DNA from: Pegea sp. RAD2-039
Taxonomy: Eukaryota; Chordata; Thaliacea; Salpida; Salpidae
Direction of reading: 5' to 3'
DNA length: 64,000 nt
Assembly: GCA_034620365.1 (NCBI GenBank)
Contig: JAQGEQ010000043.1
Location: 372,001 to 436,000, forward strand
The translations under genes were made by a program, and so were the position numbers. Positions 45,601 through 57,819 of the stretch are shown here, one piece after another. Position 1 is the stretch's first letter, and each line of letters begins with the position of its first letter. Under the pieces are notes generated by a model. It ran no database searches. It worked only from the letters and a program-made list of their open reading frames with translations, and was not told where the DNA came from.

Positions 45601-48600
45601 AAAATAATTTATTTTTATATAGGCTAAAAAGTCATTTAGTTTGTATAATTTTTAAAAAGAGTCTAATTTTTACTTTAGTGGAAATAAGTTTTTGAATTTT
45701 GGAATAAATATTTAGAATATTTTTTGGCATAATATTTACAGCTAAATCGTATTGAAACGGTTTTAAATTTTTAACATTTATTGTGGTTGATATAAACCAA
45801 CTTGGATACAAGTAAGGGATTAACAAAACTTCAGCATATTTAATGAGTTTTCAAAGCTTTGCTCAATAACAATTACTTAGCAAAATAAATGTGAAATCTA
45901 AAATCAATATGAAAATATAGATAGTTTGAAGCTGAAATGTAAACTAAAGTTGAGTTTGAGCATCTGCCAGCCTCTTTAAAGTTATTGGGCGGATTTTGTA
46001 AGTGCTTGTGAAGTATCTGCTCTCATCATATCCAATTAGATACAGTGACTTTTTTGTTCAAACTACAAACCGATTGCGGTAGTATTTTCAAGGACGTTTC
46101 TATTTAACATCTCGTAATTAGAGACAAAAAAGATCTTATTCACCGCCTATGTTCTGTTCTTTAAGTCTCCTTTTAACATCAATAAGCTTGTTTTCATCAG
46201 AAGATGAACAGGTTAGAACAATACGGACTTTGCAAGATAAAAATGATTTTAAATTTAAAGTTTATATGTTTAATCTTAAAGCTTTAATTTAATTTTATAA
46301 TAAAAAAATGTACAAATTTGGATGATATACGAAAATGTTTTAGATATTTCAATGAAATTTCTAAATACAAGTAGAATGATATCTTTTAAGGCAGCTTATA
46401 ATAGATTTTTTCAGGTAATTTCAAAGGAAAGCACCTTTTTTTATTGATAGTTTTTCTGTTACTTAAATCTTATATGTTTAGCTTAAATTTATATATAGAA
46501 ACTCAGCAATTTTTCTTGAAATTTGCGCAATACAATTTTTTGGATTGGTGACCATATTTAAAAGTTAAGGGGTTTCTATGTTTATCTAATTAATTTTAGC
46601 TTGTTTATCTGTTTTTTAAATGATCATCTTACAAGTAACTGACTAAAATTAATGAATATTAACAAATAATTTACTTATCTAATTTTAGTATCAAAAATTA
46701 CCTTATTATAAGTTTAAACATTGCTTCAAATATTGGTTCATTAAAAGAAACATTTAGTTTTAATTTCCTTATTGGCAAAACAATTTATAAATTAAGTCAA
46801 CATTGAACTTTAAATAAAACCAGCTTCTCTTCCAGTAAATGTAAACTATACACATTTCAGTAAATGTAAATTATGAAATGAGAAACTATAAGAAGCATTT
46901 AAATTTCAGTGGGTATTCAGGAAAGTTTAGTAAAAATTTATTCTAAATCTATTCCACTGATACTAGTTACAATTGATTAAACTTCTCAATAAAAACTTTT
47001 ATAATTAATATATTTGATATTTCATTCAAGCTATTTATAGATTTTTTTATAAATTGTCATAAATTTTTTAGAAAAATTAAGATTTGCAACCTGTTGGAAA
47101 ATATCTATGAGTTAACTTTGCCATTACTATTAAAACTAAAGCTTTCTTGTTAATGTGTTTTAACCAATTGGTTCATATAAACTTTCTCTTTTTTAAGGTC
47201 TTAGAATACTTCAAAAAGATTATAGTTTCAAAGCATATGCTTAAACGATCCACATTTTTAACCAAAACATTGTTCTTATATGATACAACGCAATTATAAT
47301 TACTCTTATTGTTATTTACAAGATTACAGATTACTTTCAACAAATCATTAAATTCCAGTTTAAAAAATAGCTAAGCTGACAATTTTGTACAATTAACAGT
47401 ATATGAAAAGTTTTAAATATAAACCTTAGATTCATATAAAACAAAAACTGTAAAGGTTATAATTTCAAAAATTCTGACAAAAATAATTTGATAAATGAAT
47501 TATCATTTTTGATATTTAAGTACAAAAGTTAAAAAGAGATTAGAAGAGTAGAAGTTATAAGCGTGAGTTTATTTAAGTATTTACAATCTTACGTATAAGA
47601 AGTATAAAACGCCCTATTTTAATGTAAATTTCTATTTCCAGGTGTTTTTATAGTCATTTATTGGAGTTTCACCTTTTTAAATAGTAGCCCAGGTGTTCAA
47701 TTTTTTAAAACAAAATTTTTCTAATTTGGAAAATCAACTTACACAAGTTTGAAGCTGTTTTAAGTTTAATTTCTTAAATTTCTACTTTTTATTGAGAGCA
47801 AGTTCTTTACAATTTTTGTAAAAAAATAATTTCACTAATAATAAACTTAAATAAGATCAAAGCTCTTTCTCACAAAAAATCTATCTTTCAGTTGTAATGT
47901 TTAAATATAAAGAAAGTTTTAAGTATAATTTTCTTTATAAGTTTTACAAGAAATTCAGAAAACTTTTGTTTATTGAATATAATCTTCTGCCTGATACAAC
48001 TATAGTAGAATACAAAAGTGTACACAAACTTCAAAGGCGTTTTATCAAAGCTCTTCAAGTAGACGTGTATCATGCTAAAGTTATTTTGCTAAGAGTTTTC
48101 TAAAATGGTTTTAGCGAGGTCATTTCAACTGAATAAAAATAATTTGTCCAGAATATTTACGGTAATATAGATTTTTTCTAAAACTTTTAGTAAATTAGGC
48201 AGCAAAAGACTTAAGTTGTGTTCTAAGTTCTTTTTTTAAACTTTAGGTCTATAAAGATTTTTATTTAAATGTAATCGTAAATAGATTATAAAGTTTTTGC
48301 AAAAAACACTTCAAAATTGTTTGTGAGTTTTACAGGTTTTATATATAAAATACTTTTTCAGTCAACTAAAATTTTCATTCATATTAATTTTTCGGAATCT
48401 TAAGTTAAAGTAAAAGCATTATTTGAATTTTTAAAAGTTGTTGATAGGCAGCACTTTTTCATTTACTTTATTTACAAGAATACTCTAAAATTTATGAGTT
48501 GTTTTTATTTATACTTCAATATCTTTGTAATATTTTGATTTAAAAAGGTATATTTGATTATATTGATTTTTTCATACTATTTATTATTTAAATTTATGAG

Positions 48601-50701
48601 ATTAACAAACTTTTGTCAATTTATATTTTAATAAGACATTATAAGTTTGCCAATATTGCTTGAATAAACGCTTAAGTAATTAACAGTTAAGTTAAATTTA
48701 CTGTATAACTGTTTATAAGCAATTAATCGACCATTGTACTAAAGTATTTTTTATATCTATTGGTACTTGTGAAAATTGACATATGTAGTCACATTTTTTG
48801 CTACTTCAAGCTTATTATTGGTGATATTTTGGGTCAAATGAGTTTTTTGATAACAGTTTTTAGTTTTATTGTAGTTAACTTTGACTCTAATCTAAACTAA
48901 GCTAAACGAAACAAAAAGTACAGATTTTGTTTTAATATAATAATTACCAAGTAAGTCTTTAGAGCTTATTCAATTTGAACAAAGTTTTGTAAACTAACAT
49001 TTTTTTCTTATAACTTAAAATCAATTGGCGTTATGCATTTAGATAATTTCTATGCAGAAATATTTTCAAGGAGAGCGTACTAGCTACCTTTAAAGTAAGC
49101 TCTTTGCTCCTGGCTGCTTGCTTTTAAGTGCCCTTATGTACCAAGCGCAGAATTTGTCTGTTAGTAATTTTCCTTGTCTTTTTCTCGTAAATTAAGAAGT
49201 GCTTGCTGAATCATTTTGCTATATCACCGCATTTAATAATTGTGATTTAAAATTTCGTCTTTTTGAAGTAAATTAAATTTACAGGCTTATTTATGTTTTT
49301 ATCACTATCATGCGTTCATAATTAACATCTTAGCTTCAGTAATAATTTCATAAGTTTTTTATATAAACTTTTATTTAAAAGAGTCTAATATCAGAAACTT
49401 TTTTAGCCTTTAGGCTGCAGAACTCATTTTGAAGGCAATCGTAAAAGCAGCCATTTCCTGTGAAAGAAAAGTACAGAAAAAAGAAATTAAACTCACATAC
49501 CTAAAAGAACGAACTAATAACTCAGTGTTTCCTGCCAGACTTATTAATAGCAGCGAGATGATAAGAATGATTTCATCAGCAATCGTGTTAGAATTTCAGT
49601 TACAAGACAGTTTGACATCTAAAATAAGTTTTAGGGCAAAGCTTTTTTCAAAGTAAGCTAATTTAGAAGCAGTTTTAGGGTTATTTGTCAATAGTGTTGT
49701 ATTCTATTTTGATAAACCAGTTGAAATTAAAAACCAGTGATGATTTTGGCTTGTTATTGATTTAAAAGTTTTTATAATTTTGTAAAATGAAGTTTTTAAC
49801 GTGTGTTTTTTAATAATTAAACTGGTACTTTATTCAGTTTTTATTTGCTTACTAATTTGACTTTAATGGAATTTGTATAGCAAACTTAATTGGCTAACTT
49901 GTTCACTTCACATTTCATTAAAAATTTATTATAACATTTCAATTGTGACTAATACTTTGTAAAAAACTTGTATACAGTAATTATATAGATATAACTCGTA
50001 AAAAGATTACTTTTAGTAGCTGTTGTTTAAAACAAAATTTTGAAAATTTAACTTAACACTTAAAAGTTCTGTAAGTGTAATATGACCTTTCCCATTAAGC
50101 AGGAAGCTTTTTTATCACACATTTTGATTGTCAGATTGAAATTTCAGAGAGTTTTTGTTTAGTTACCGCAATTGTTGAACTTATTTAAAAATATTTATTA
50201 GATTTATAACATATATCATTAAGTTAGGTAATACTCGCAAAACAAAGTGTATCATAAAGCCAAGTTATAGATTCTAATTTTTTCACGATAAAATTGGTTT
50301 TAGGGTTTTTCCTCTCAACTGGTTTAAGAAGTAGAAAAAGTGCAGAATTATGCGTTAAAAGTAATTCTTATAGAATAAGATTAAAAATGTATTTTTCTAA
50401 TGTACTCGATCTGTTTTTTTATCTGGCTTAAATGAGGCAAGCTATTGCATGAACAATTTTTTGTAATTTTTTATTAAATTTTATTTCGTCGGTCATAAAG
50501 TTGTTTTTATTTTACGCAACTAAACATTAAAGCAAACTTTGATTTAATTTTTAAATTTTTTAGAAGTTCTTTGTTCATTAAACGTTTAATATAGTTTTCA
50601 AGAAAAATTCCTTAAAACACTTTCAATCAGACTAACTAATTACCTTTATGAGTTTTAAAAAAATTTTACGTTTGAAAAACTTGCAAGACCGTTAAATTCT
50701 G
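39682..50701. other. AT-rich gene-poor region upstream of HHEX
   Basis: Eleven kilobases between the divergent TIPIN and HHEX genes. It holds only short open frames without recognisable similarity. Less AT-rich islands near 42560-42650, 45960-46210 and 49040-49660 could be regulatory DNA of the homeobox gene. No repeat family or RNA gene was recognised. Confidence 0.6.
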
Positions 50702-53700
50702 ATGCTACATTATAAGAGTGGATCCGGAGTGAGTTTTAGCGCTCATGGAGGTACAGATATGACAACAACAGCATCGTATGTTGCTGATACTGGAGTAGAA
50801 AGTGTGAATACGGCCAGTAATGGGTCTGAAGTACAGCCGACTCCATTTTATATCGACAACATTTTGAATGGAACCCAATCAAGCGCTGCTAGTAACGAAG
50901 TGATGTCAGCTAACTCTTCAAACAGTAATAACAATGCTTTCGATATTGTTGCACAGCATAACGATCATGTTGGAATACTTCCAGCTATTGGAGCTGCCTC
51001 TGATAACCCTCAAATGTTTTCAACTGATACAAGTGACTTACAAGTAACAGGACAACAAAATCTTCATGATCTCGGCTCTGATTCCGTGCGACCAAACGAT
51101 TCACCTTTCTTATCAAATCAAAGCTCTCACTTGGAACAATCTCAAAATGCTCCGACTTATTTACCATTATCATCTCCCGGGCCAAGTGTCATCGGTAACA
51201 ATAATGGTTCAATGACTCGACCAATTGTACCGACCCCAGTTCAAGCTCTGCCTAACCATCATCTTGCATATCACGGTGGTTATGTTAGACAAGGAGGGTA
51301 TCATGAACCTCATGCAATGCCACCAACAGCTTATAATTCATCTCAAGCAATTCAATATGCTCCAAACCCATACGGACACCACACAGCACCTCACCACGGA
51401 CCACCTCCAGCCTCTCATGGACCTCAAAATACAGCTTTATATTACCAACATCGGCAGCAAGATTATCCAAGTTGGTTGTTGGAGCGACCAAACTCTTTTG
51501 TTGGAAGAGGTGATTCTTATCTACGTTTTTATTTTTTTATATCATTATGGAAATTTAGGATGAAAATGCCTAGATCAAAGTTGTTTATACTTGATTACTT
51601 CGATCCATTTTTATAATTTCAGTCTTCAATATAAGCTATTGACTATAAAAAATCAGCTCAGAAATATTAATTAAAACCTCCTTTTTTCAAAATAGCCAGT
51701 TTTGTTAGTTTATTTTAAGATAAATTATTGGTCGACGTAGTAAAACAAACTACAAGTTTACTAATTGTGTTTGCTTAGAAATTATCAGATGTTTATTACC
51801 TAAACATGAAGGAATATCATACACATATGTTTAATATTGTGAATATTTAATTCAAGAGATTTTACATAAAACAATCATTATGAATAATCATCAATAATGA
51901 CTTATTACAATTAGATTTGCATCAATTTTCGCTTGTCTATAGCTAATCTGTCAATATAAAGTTATTCTATTTCATGAATTTAGATTAATGCCCTGTTTAT
52001 CCTCACAAATAAATGAATCAAACAATTTTCTATTCGGAAATCATCAAACAGCTATTAACATTTATCTCATAATTACTGCAAGGTATATTAGTAATTCAAT
52101 TTTTTGATACAACTTATACAAGGTCCAAGTGTAAAGCGTTTTACACTTTGAAATGAACTGTAAATAGAATTGACATATTTGGAAACAAATATTAGGAAAA
52201 GATATGATTAACTTTTTTAAAGAAATGAAATACAATAAGAAACTGCAGAAATTTATTCATTAAGATTAAATTGTTTGTTTTATTAACTATTTACTTTATT
52301 TTGTACTTTATTTTAAAAATGAAAATCAATGAACTGGAAACAATATGCTACTCAGCTTTATAGAAATGTTTTACTTAGTATACACAGGCTTAGCAGTAAC
52401 CACAGTGTTGCTAATAATGTGCAATATTTGCTAGTATTAATCGATTATTTTTATTAGTATCACGGCCGGTTATGTGGTCTCCGTTTACTCCACGAAGCAT
52501 GCACAAGCGTAAAGGAGGACAAGTCCGTTTTACAAATGACCAAACTGCAGAGTTGGAAAAGAAGTTTGACCAGCAAAAATATCTATCTCCAACAGAAAGA
52601 AAAAAACTTGCGAAAAATCTCCGTCTATCTGAAAGACAAGTAAGTCTTTTACCAATTTAAGAGCTAGCTAAGTTTTTGGGTAGTTGACACTTTTACTAAG
52701 GTAGATAGAGTTTACTTTCAGAGTCAAATTACCGTTTGGCATCTATTTGTACTTTGAAAATGCAATGTCCTATAAAATTAATTAACTTCTTGAAAACAAA
52801 TCAAACATTACGATCAAAAACGAACAAAATATCGGCCTATAAGTGTTTCATTTGTTGTCAAAAACAAAAATTAAAACTTTAGAGCAATATTTTTTTGATT
52901 AATTCTAAGCTAAGCTACATTGTTACTACCAACTTAAAATCGAGTAAAAAATTCGATTGTGTCAAGTTGTAATTTTATACGAAGCTGAAAATGTTGACAC
53001 ATTTAGTAAAGCTTATGAAAGTATTAAGCGCTAAGTTTTGTTTGAATAATAAACTTTAAAATATAAACTATTAAAGATTAAATAATAACATGAAATTACG
53101 ATTACTTTATTTTTCCTTAACTCTGGAATTCGATTACAATTTTTTGATAATTACTTTATTAAATATGCAAAGTAAAACAAATTTTGCTTTAATAACTTAA
53201 AATTTCTTCTTCAAATTCAACACTACTAAATTTTTCAAACTACTTTTTCAGACCATTTAATTTTTATTTCATTAGTTTATTTCTTTTCGGTGTTAAATGT
53301 CAGCTTCTGAATTGCGACAAGCTGGTGAAGTTCCAAGCTTTTAATATTACTCTGTGGTAGAGTTTCTACATAGTTGATATACTTCAGATATATAAACTTT
53401 TAAAACCATAATTGTTTTTAATATTTTGTGGTTTCACCTGATAATTCCTTATATATAAAAACCTTTTAAGTATACTTTCTTATGCAACAGTTGTAGGTAG
53501 TTACAGTTTTTGTAAGCAACAACTCACAATAAATATCTCCAAAAATTTGAACTAAATTAGTTACATCGAATTTAACTTATCACCAAAATATCTAAAACTT
53601 TTTAAAAATCACGTGACAATCAAAACTAGTTTGTCCCAAGAAGCCTCGGCGTCAAGTATGACGTCAGCGGGAAAAACAGGAAATTAGATGCGGAGTCTGG

Positions 53701-54947
53701 GACGAAGTTAAGCATGGTACGGTTGTTCAAATCAAAGCCGGAAGTAATAGGGCATATTGAGCCTACAGAAAGAGAAACAAAGAGTAAAGAAGTGACTCAC
53801 TTTGCTTTGCTGGTCGTCTCTATTCGTAATCATTCTATACTCCGTTAGTAACTAATGTCTAGAAAAAAATTTTCCCATGCAAGCACGTCACAGTAATGCA
53901 TTCGATCGTTTCTCGTGTACACTCAGATTTGATAGAAATCTTATGCAATACACTTGAACGTTAAACAATTGAAAGCAATTGCCAAAAATTGATTTATTTT
54001 TTAAATCGACTTCAATATTTACCCGAGAACTAAATCGTTACTTGTGTTGAGTAAAGAATTTTTCTCTTTAGGTCAAAACTTGGTTTCAAAACCGACGTGC
54101 AAAATGGAGAAGACTGAAACAAGATGTTAGCCAAACTGATAACGGCAAGACTAATAGTACCAATACAACTAATAATGGAAATGCTGCTAATGAAGACAGT
54201 CCTTCATCTTCAAGGCTATCAATCAAATCCAAGCAAGATGGTAGCTCATCAGATGATGTGGTAGAGTCTACAGATGAAGATACAAACGCAGCACGATTTG
54301 AAAATCAAAATGGTGCAGAAAGCGAAACGTCTAAATCTACTTGTAATATAAAGCCAGAAGCACAATCAGTTGTAGGGTATACTGGTAATGGAAATTTACC
54401 AAATCAAAGTACAAGGTACTCACCAGTTGATGTTGACACAACAAGTGGTGTTAGTAGCACTATAGAACTTGAAAATAGAATTCAACTCTCTCCTTGCTAT
54501 GCTGAACGCCAACAATCTGTTGGTTCTCCTCATTATGGCTATCGAATTTCTTCATCAACAGCATCTACTTCGCCTCCTTACAGCTCTTTACAAAATCCAG
54601 TTTATAACAGTAATGGTAATTCAATGTATACACCGCATTTTACACCAGTAGTTAATGCTGTAAACCATCCAAACTCCCAGCTTCATCAGCAGCAATCTTT
54701 TTATCAAACTCAGCAACAATATAGCCTTCATCCTTCTGCATCTTTTCTGACCACATCTGATAGCTTGCAACCTAATGCACATGTATACCAGTCAACCCAA
54801 ACGCCATTTGCCCAGCCCAATTATCCTTTAAATAATGATACAACCAGCACATCTCATTTACTAAGCTATACGCCAGTCCAGCAAGCCATGTTTACTGATC
54901 ATACGGGCGCTAACTCAGCTGTGAGTCGTCAAAAGTCGACACAGTAA
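50702..54947 (+). CDS. HHEX: HHEX (Hex/PRH) homeobox transcription factor
   Basis: Three exons, 50702-51509, 52458-52639 and 54072-54947, give about 621 aa. Residues 47-55 (TPFYIDNIL) match the vertebrate HHEX eh1-type repressor motif (TPFYIEDIL). The segment MWSPFTPRSMHKRKGGQVRF leads into the homeodomain (about 287-347), with QKYLSPTERKKLAK and the recognition helix VKTWFQNRRAKWRRLKQ. The intron before the recognition helix is where vertebrate HHEX is also split. The N-terminus is His/Pro/Gln-rich; the C-terminal 275 residues are Ser/Asn/Gln-rich. At 621 aa it is over twice the human length (270), by low-complexity expansion on both sides. HHEX represses target genes in endoderm and blood or vascular patterning in vertebrates; the role here is inferred. 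The next in-frame ATG, at 50759, is an alternative start. Confidence 0.95.
53636..53960. promoter_or_regulatory. CpG-rich island in HHEX intron 2
   Basis: About 17 CpGs in 325 nt within a 1.4 kb AT-rich intron, including a perfect CRE (TGACGTCA, 53659-53666). It has no usable open frame. An intronic enhancer or alternative promoter is the simplest reading, but no direct evidence is available. Confidence 0.35.
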
Positions 54948-55897
54948 ATTAAATTCTACTAATTACTCGGTAAACCTCTAATACTTTGATAGATGTTTGC
55001 AGAAAAAAGTTTAAAGTTACATTGATTACTTGAAAATGGTTTTAATCTTATTTCTTCGTATTGATGACATTACTAATCACCAAGTTTTTCGTGACTTCTT
55101 GTAAATATTCGTTTGTTAGGTTATTTTTTCATCAGTTTTCTATTTAGCTATCTTTTGACATAGTTTTATTCTCATAAATCTCTTTCTTTAAGAGTTAAGA
55201 TCCTTATGATCCGAATTTACATAAAAAAGTTAATATGTAAATCGGAAATAGATTTTTACAAAATTACTCTAAAGATGATCTTGCTGATAAAGTTTCATAA
55301 CAGTACTTTTATAGTTTCGTGCCTTATTAATTGTAATAAAAATCAAACTCAACATTAAAATGTCGAATACTTTTCATTAAACTATTTGCTTATGGAATAA
55401 TTTTATTAAACAGAAAACATTTTTTCCTAATTAAAATTCTAGTTGTAAATGTACAGTTATTGTTAAAAAATCATAATTTAAGTTGATTAAATTTGTTAAA
55501 TCGCAATATAGCTTTTCTGATAACTGCAGTTTCAAGAAAGTCGTTTACAGGTATTTTATAGCGAGACAAAAATATGTATCTTGCTAAATTGATCGTTTGG
55601 TCACAATTATTCGGTTAAAAGAAAAAGTACTATTTAAGACTTGGTATGATTTCAACATTACTTCACAATTTACAAAAATCGTATCGACAAATTATTTTTT
55701 CAATCCTAATGGATTTCAATTTCAGTTTTAAAACGTTGATTAGTTATATTGTAGAAAAATCATCTTATCTTCCAATATTTTTCTGGAGTTACATTTTGGA
55801 TTAATATTTTAACTTTTTCCTGTATTCTTATAGTTTAGATGATAAGCCATTTCAATTTCTTAGCATTACTTTTACCAATTAAATGTAATTTATTTCA

Positions 55898-55903
55898 AAT
55901 AAA
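55898..55903 (+). terminator. Poly(A) signal candidate of HHEX
   Basis: AATAAA inside AATAAAATAGTTTCTTAT, identical over 18 bases to the PDZRN 3' end. It is 950 nt after the stop, giving a long 3'UTR; earlier AATAAA-like sites could also be used. Confidence 0.4.
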
Positions 55904-56154
55904 ATAGTTTCTTATCGAGTTTCAGAAATATTAGTTTTGTGAATACTAAACTGTTTCTATATTAAGGGTAGTAACTACAAACTTAATTTCAAGTTCTTGG
56001 AATAAATTCATTTTCTACATATTTTAAAAGCTTTTTTTACACAGAAAAACATTATATACACTCAACTATCTTATATAAAGTGTCAATTTAGTACTTTAGT
56101 GCATAACACTTGTATTTTAACAAACTAAGCCAAGAAAATATCAAAGAGACAAAT

Positions 56155-56241
56155 CTAGAGAAACAAACATTCTTTCTTCTTAGCCTTCTTCTGCATCAAG
56201 TAGTAGAAGCCGATGGTAGCAAAGAACTCAAAATTTAAAAG
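56155..56241 (-). CDS. Candidate terminal exon: hydrophobic stretch plus Lys-rich tail
   Basis: Reads FFATIGFYYLMQKKAKKK, then five residues and a TAG stop, with codon choice (ATC, GGC, TTC, TAC, AAG) much less AT-rich than the surroundings. Possible acceptors end at 56242 or 56227. It looks like the last exon of a small or single-pass membrane protein on the minus strand. No upstream exon was found and the family is not recognised. Confidence 0.3.
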   Translation of the reverse strand, partial: LLNFEFFATIGFYYLMQKKAKKKECLFL

Positions 56242-57002
56242 CTAAGTTATCAGTAAAGTATGTCAATTCAAACATAAATTCTTGGCCAGCATTTTTCCTT
56301 AACCCTTTTTCTCAAGCCATCACCAACGATATCTAACTTTAATATCTGTTTATATTAATGATATTCGTAGATTTTATACATCTAGCTTCAATTTGTTTAA
56401 CTCAGCATTTTAATGTCACAAATTAATGTAGTTGGCTTATATCTAAATTCATGTGCCGCATACTTCAATTTGGCAGGTAATCAATATGTGATATACCCTA
56501 AAAGATTTATGAGTTATAAAACTATTCTATTGCTAAATTTAAATTAGTCGCATAGCTTTCATTAATGAAAAAAGCCAATGCTAATCAATACAAAGTTAAA
56601 CATTTTAGTAATATGGAAATAAAAAAAATCATTAAGTTATGAAAGCACTAAGGTGTGTTTGGATACTGTTGTAAAGAAGTTGGAGTTTACTGAAATGTTG
56701 AATTTTTTACAGGAAGCAATTAACCTCTGAAAAAATTGTACATGGCTGTTTATGGTGCAGCAAATAAATAATATTAAATTTTGTTTGAGCTTACAACTAT
56801 CGTTTTCTTGCATATTTCTTTTTGAGCATAATTGATTATTTCCAAATCCAAACGTTTGATAGTTTTTAGAAATAATTCTTTTATCAGGGTAAGCTAAGTT
56901 AGTTATCAATAAATTGTTTAAAAGTTTTAAACTGTAGCATTAAACTATGAGGTCCGAAAAGTAAAAAATGACTATGAAATAATTGCAGAATAACAATCAA
57001 AT

Positions 57003-57050
57003 ATGAATATAACTATAACTAACTAATATAACTATAACTAGGACTAACTA
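57003..57050. repeat. Short imperfect tandem repeat (ATAACTA)n
   Basis: Several copies of TATAACTA/ACTAACTA units in about 48 nt. A simple-sequence repeat with no sign of function. Confidence 0.7.
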
Positions 57051-57819
57051 TAAATTAGTAATAATAAGGGTCAATAAAACATTGAAACCAAGTCAATATT
57101 TTAATACCATAAATTTATCGATTACTTTAAATAAGTATCACAGCTGCAATTTAAAGATTTACTGCTTTTCTCTTTTTAGTAAATTCTTTCAGGGTTTTAA
57201 TGTTTTCATTTTAATTATAAGAATTGATATATACGTCTTTAATAATCACATTTTTATTTATTTTTATCCATTCATAAACATCTTAGTTATGAATCAAAAA
57301 TAGTTTCAAAACAGCTGATATACCCAATCTAAGTTGAAGTTATACTCATAATATTCTTTCTTTTTACAAATTGTTTTCTTTTTTAAAATCTGTGAATAAT
57401 ACAACTTCAAACAGATAACAAATTATACAGCTCTTACGCTATTAAACTGATTGTTTAATAATTTTATTTTAATATGCTTCGGTTCCATCAAAAGCTATTT
57501 GCTGTTATCAAGTAAGGGAGGTAATCGAAATCTCGCCTTAAGCTTGTGATTTATGAAATAAAAAACGATTTTCTTGGTAGGTGAAGATAATACGGCACTT
57601 TCGCTTCCTAAATAAAAATTAGAAATAAATATCTTGTAAACTATACAAAGATATTTGTACAGAGATTTGAAAGAAGGGTCTGCTTTAGTTTGTTTGTATA
57701 GAAGGTCTTGAAAATGTTGTAAATTCTTTAATTATTTGGGCAAATGTGGTTTTTTGTTGATTCTATAAAAAGGTATGAATTTTTCGATTTACTCTTTAAC
57801 GGTGTTAGTAAACCTTGAG

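Larger units (their letters stand above)
55920..57819. other. Intergenic region between HHEX and the LINE pair
   Basis: AT-rich DNA containing one small minus-strand exon candidate (56155-56241) and a short tandem repeat near 57003-57050. Nothing else is supported. Confidence 0.5.

Noticed and set aside
47897-48103. 68-codon plus-strand frame after an acceptor-like TTTCAG
   Set aside because: AT-driven Lys/Phe/Tyr-rich composition, no donor and no known similarity.
49429-49656. 75-codon plus-strand frame upstream of HHEX
   Set aside because: No domain or family match; may simply be a less AT-rich regulatory stretch.
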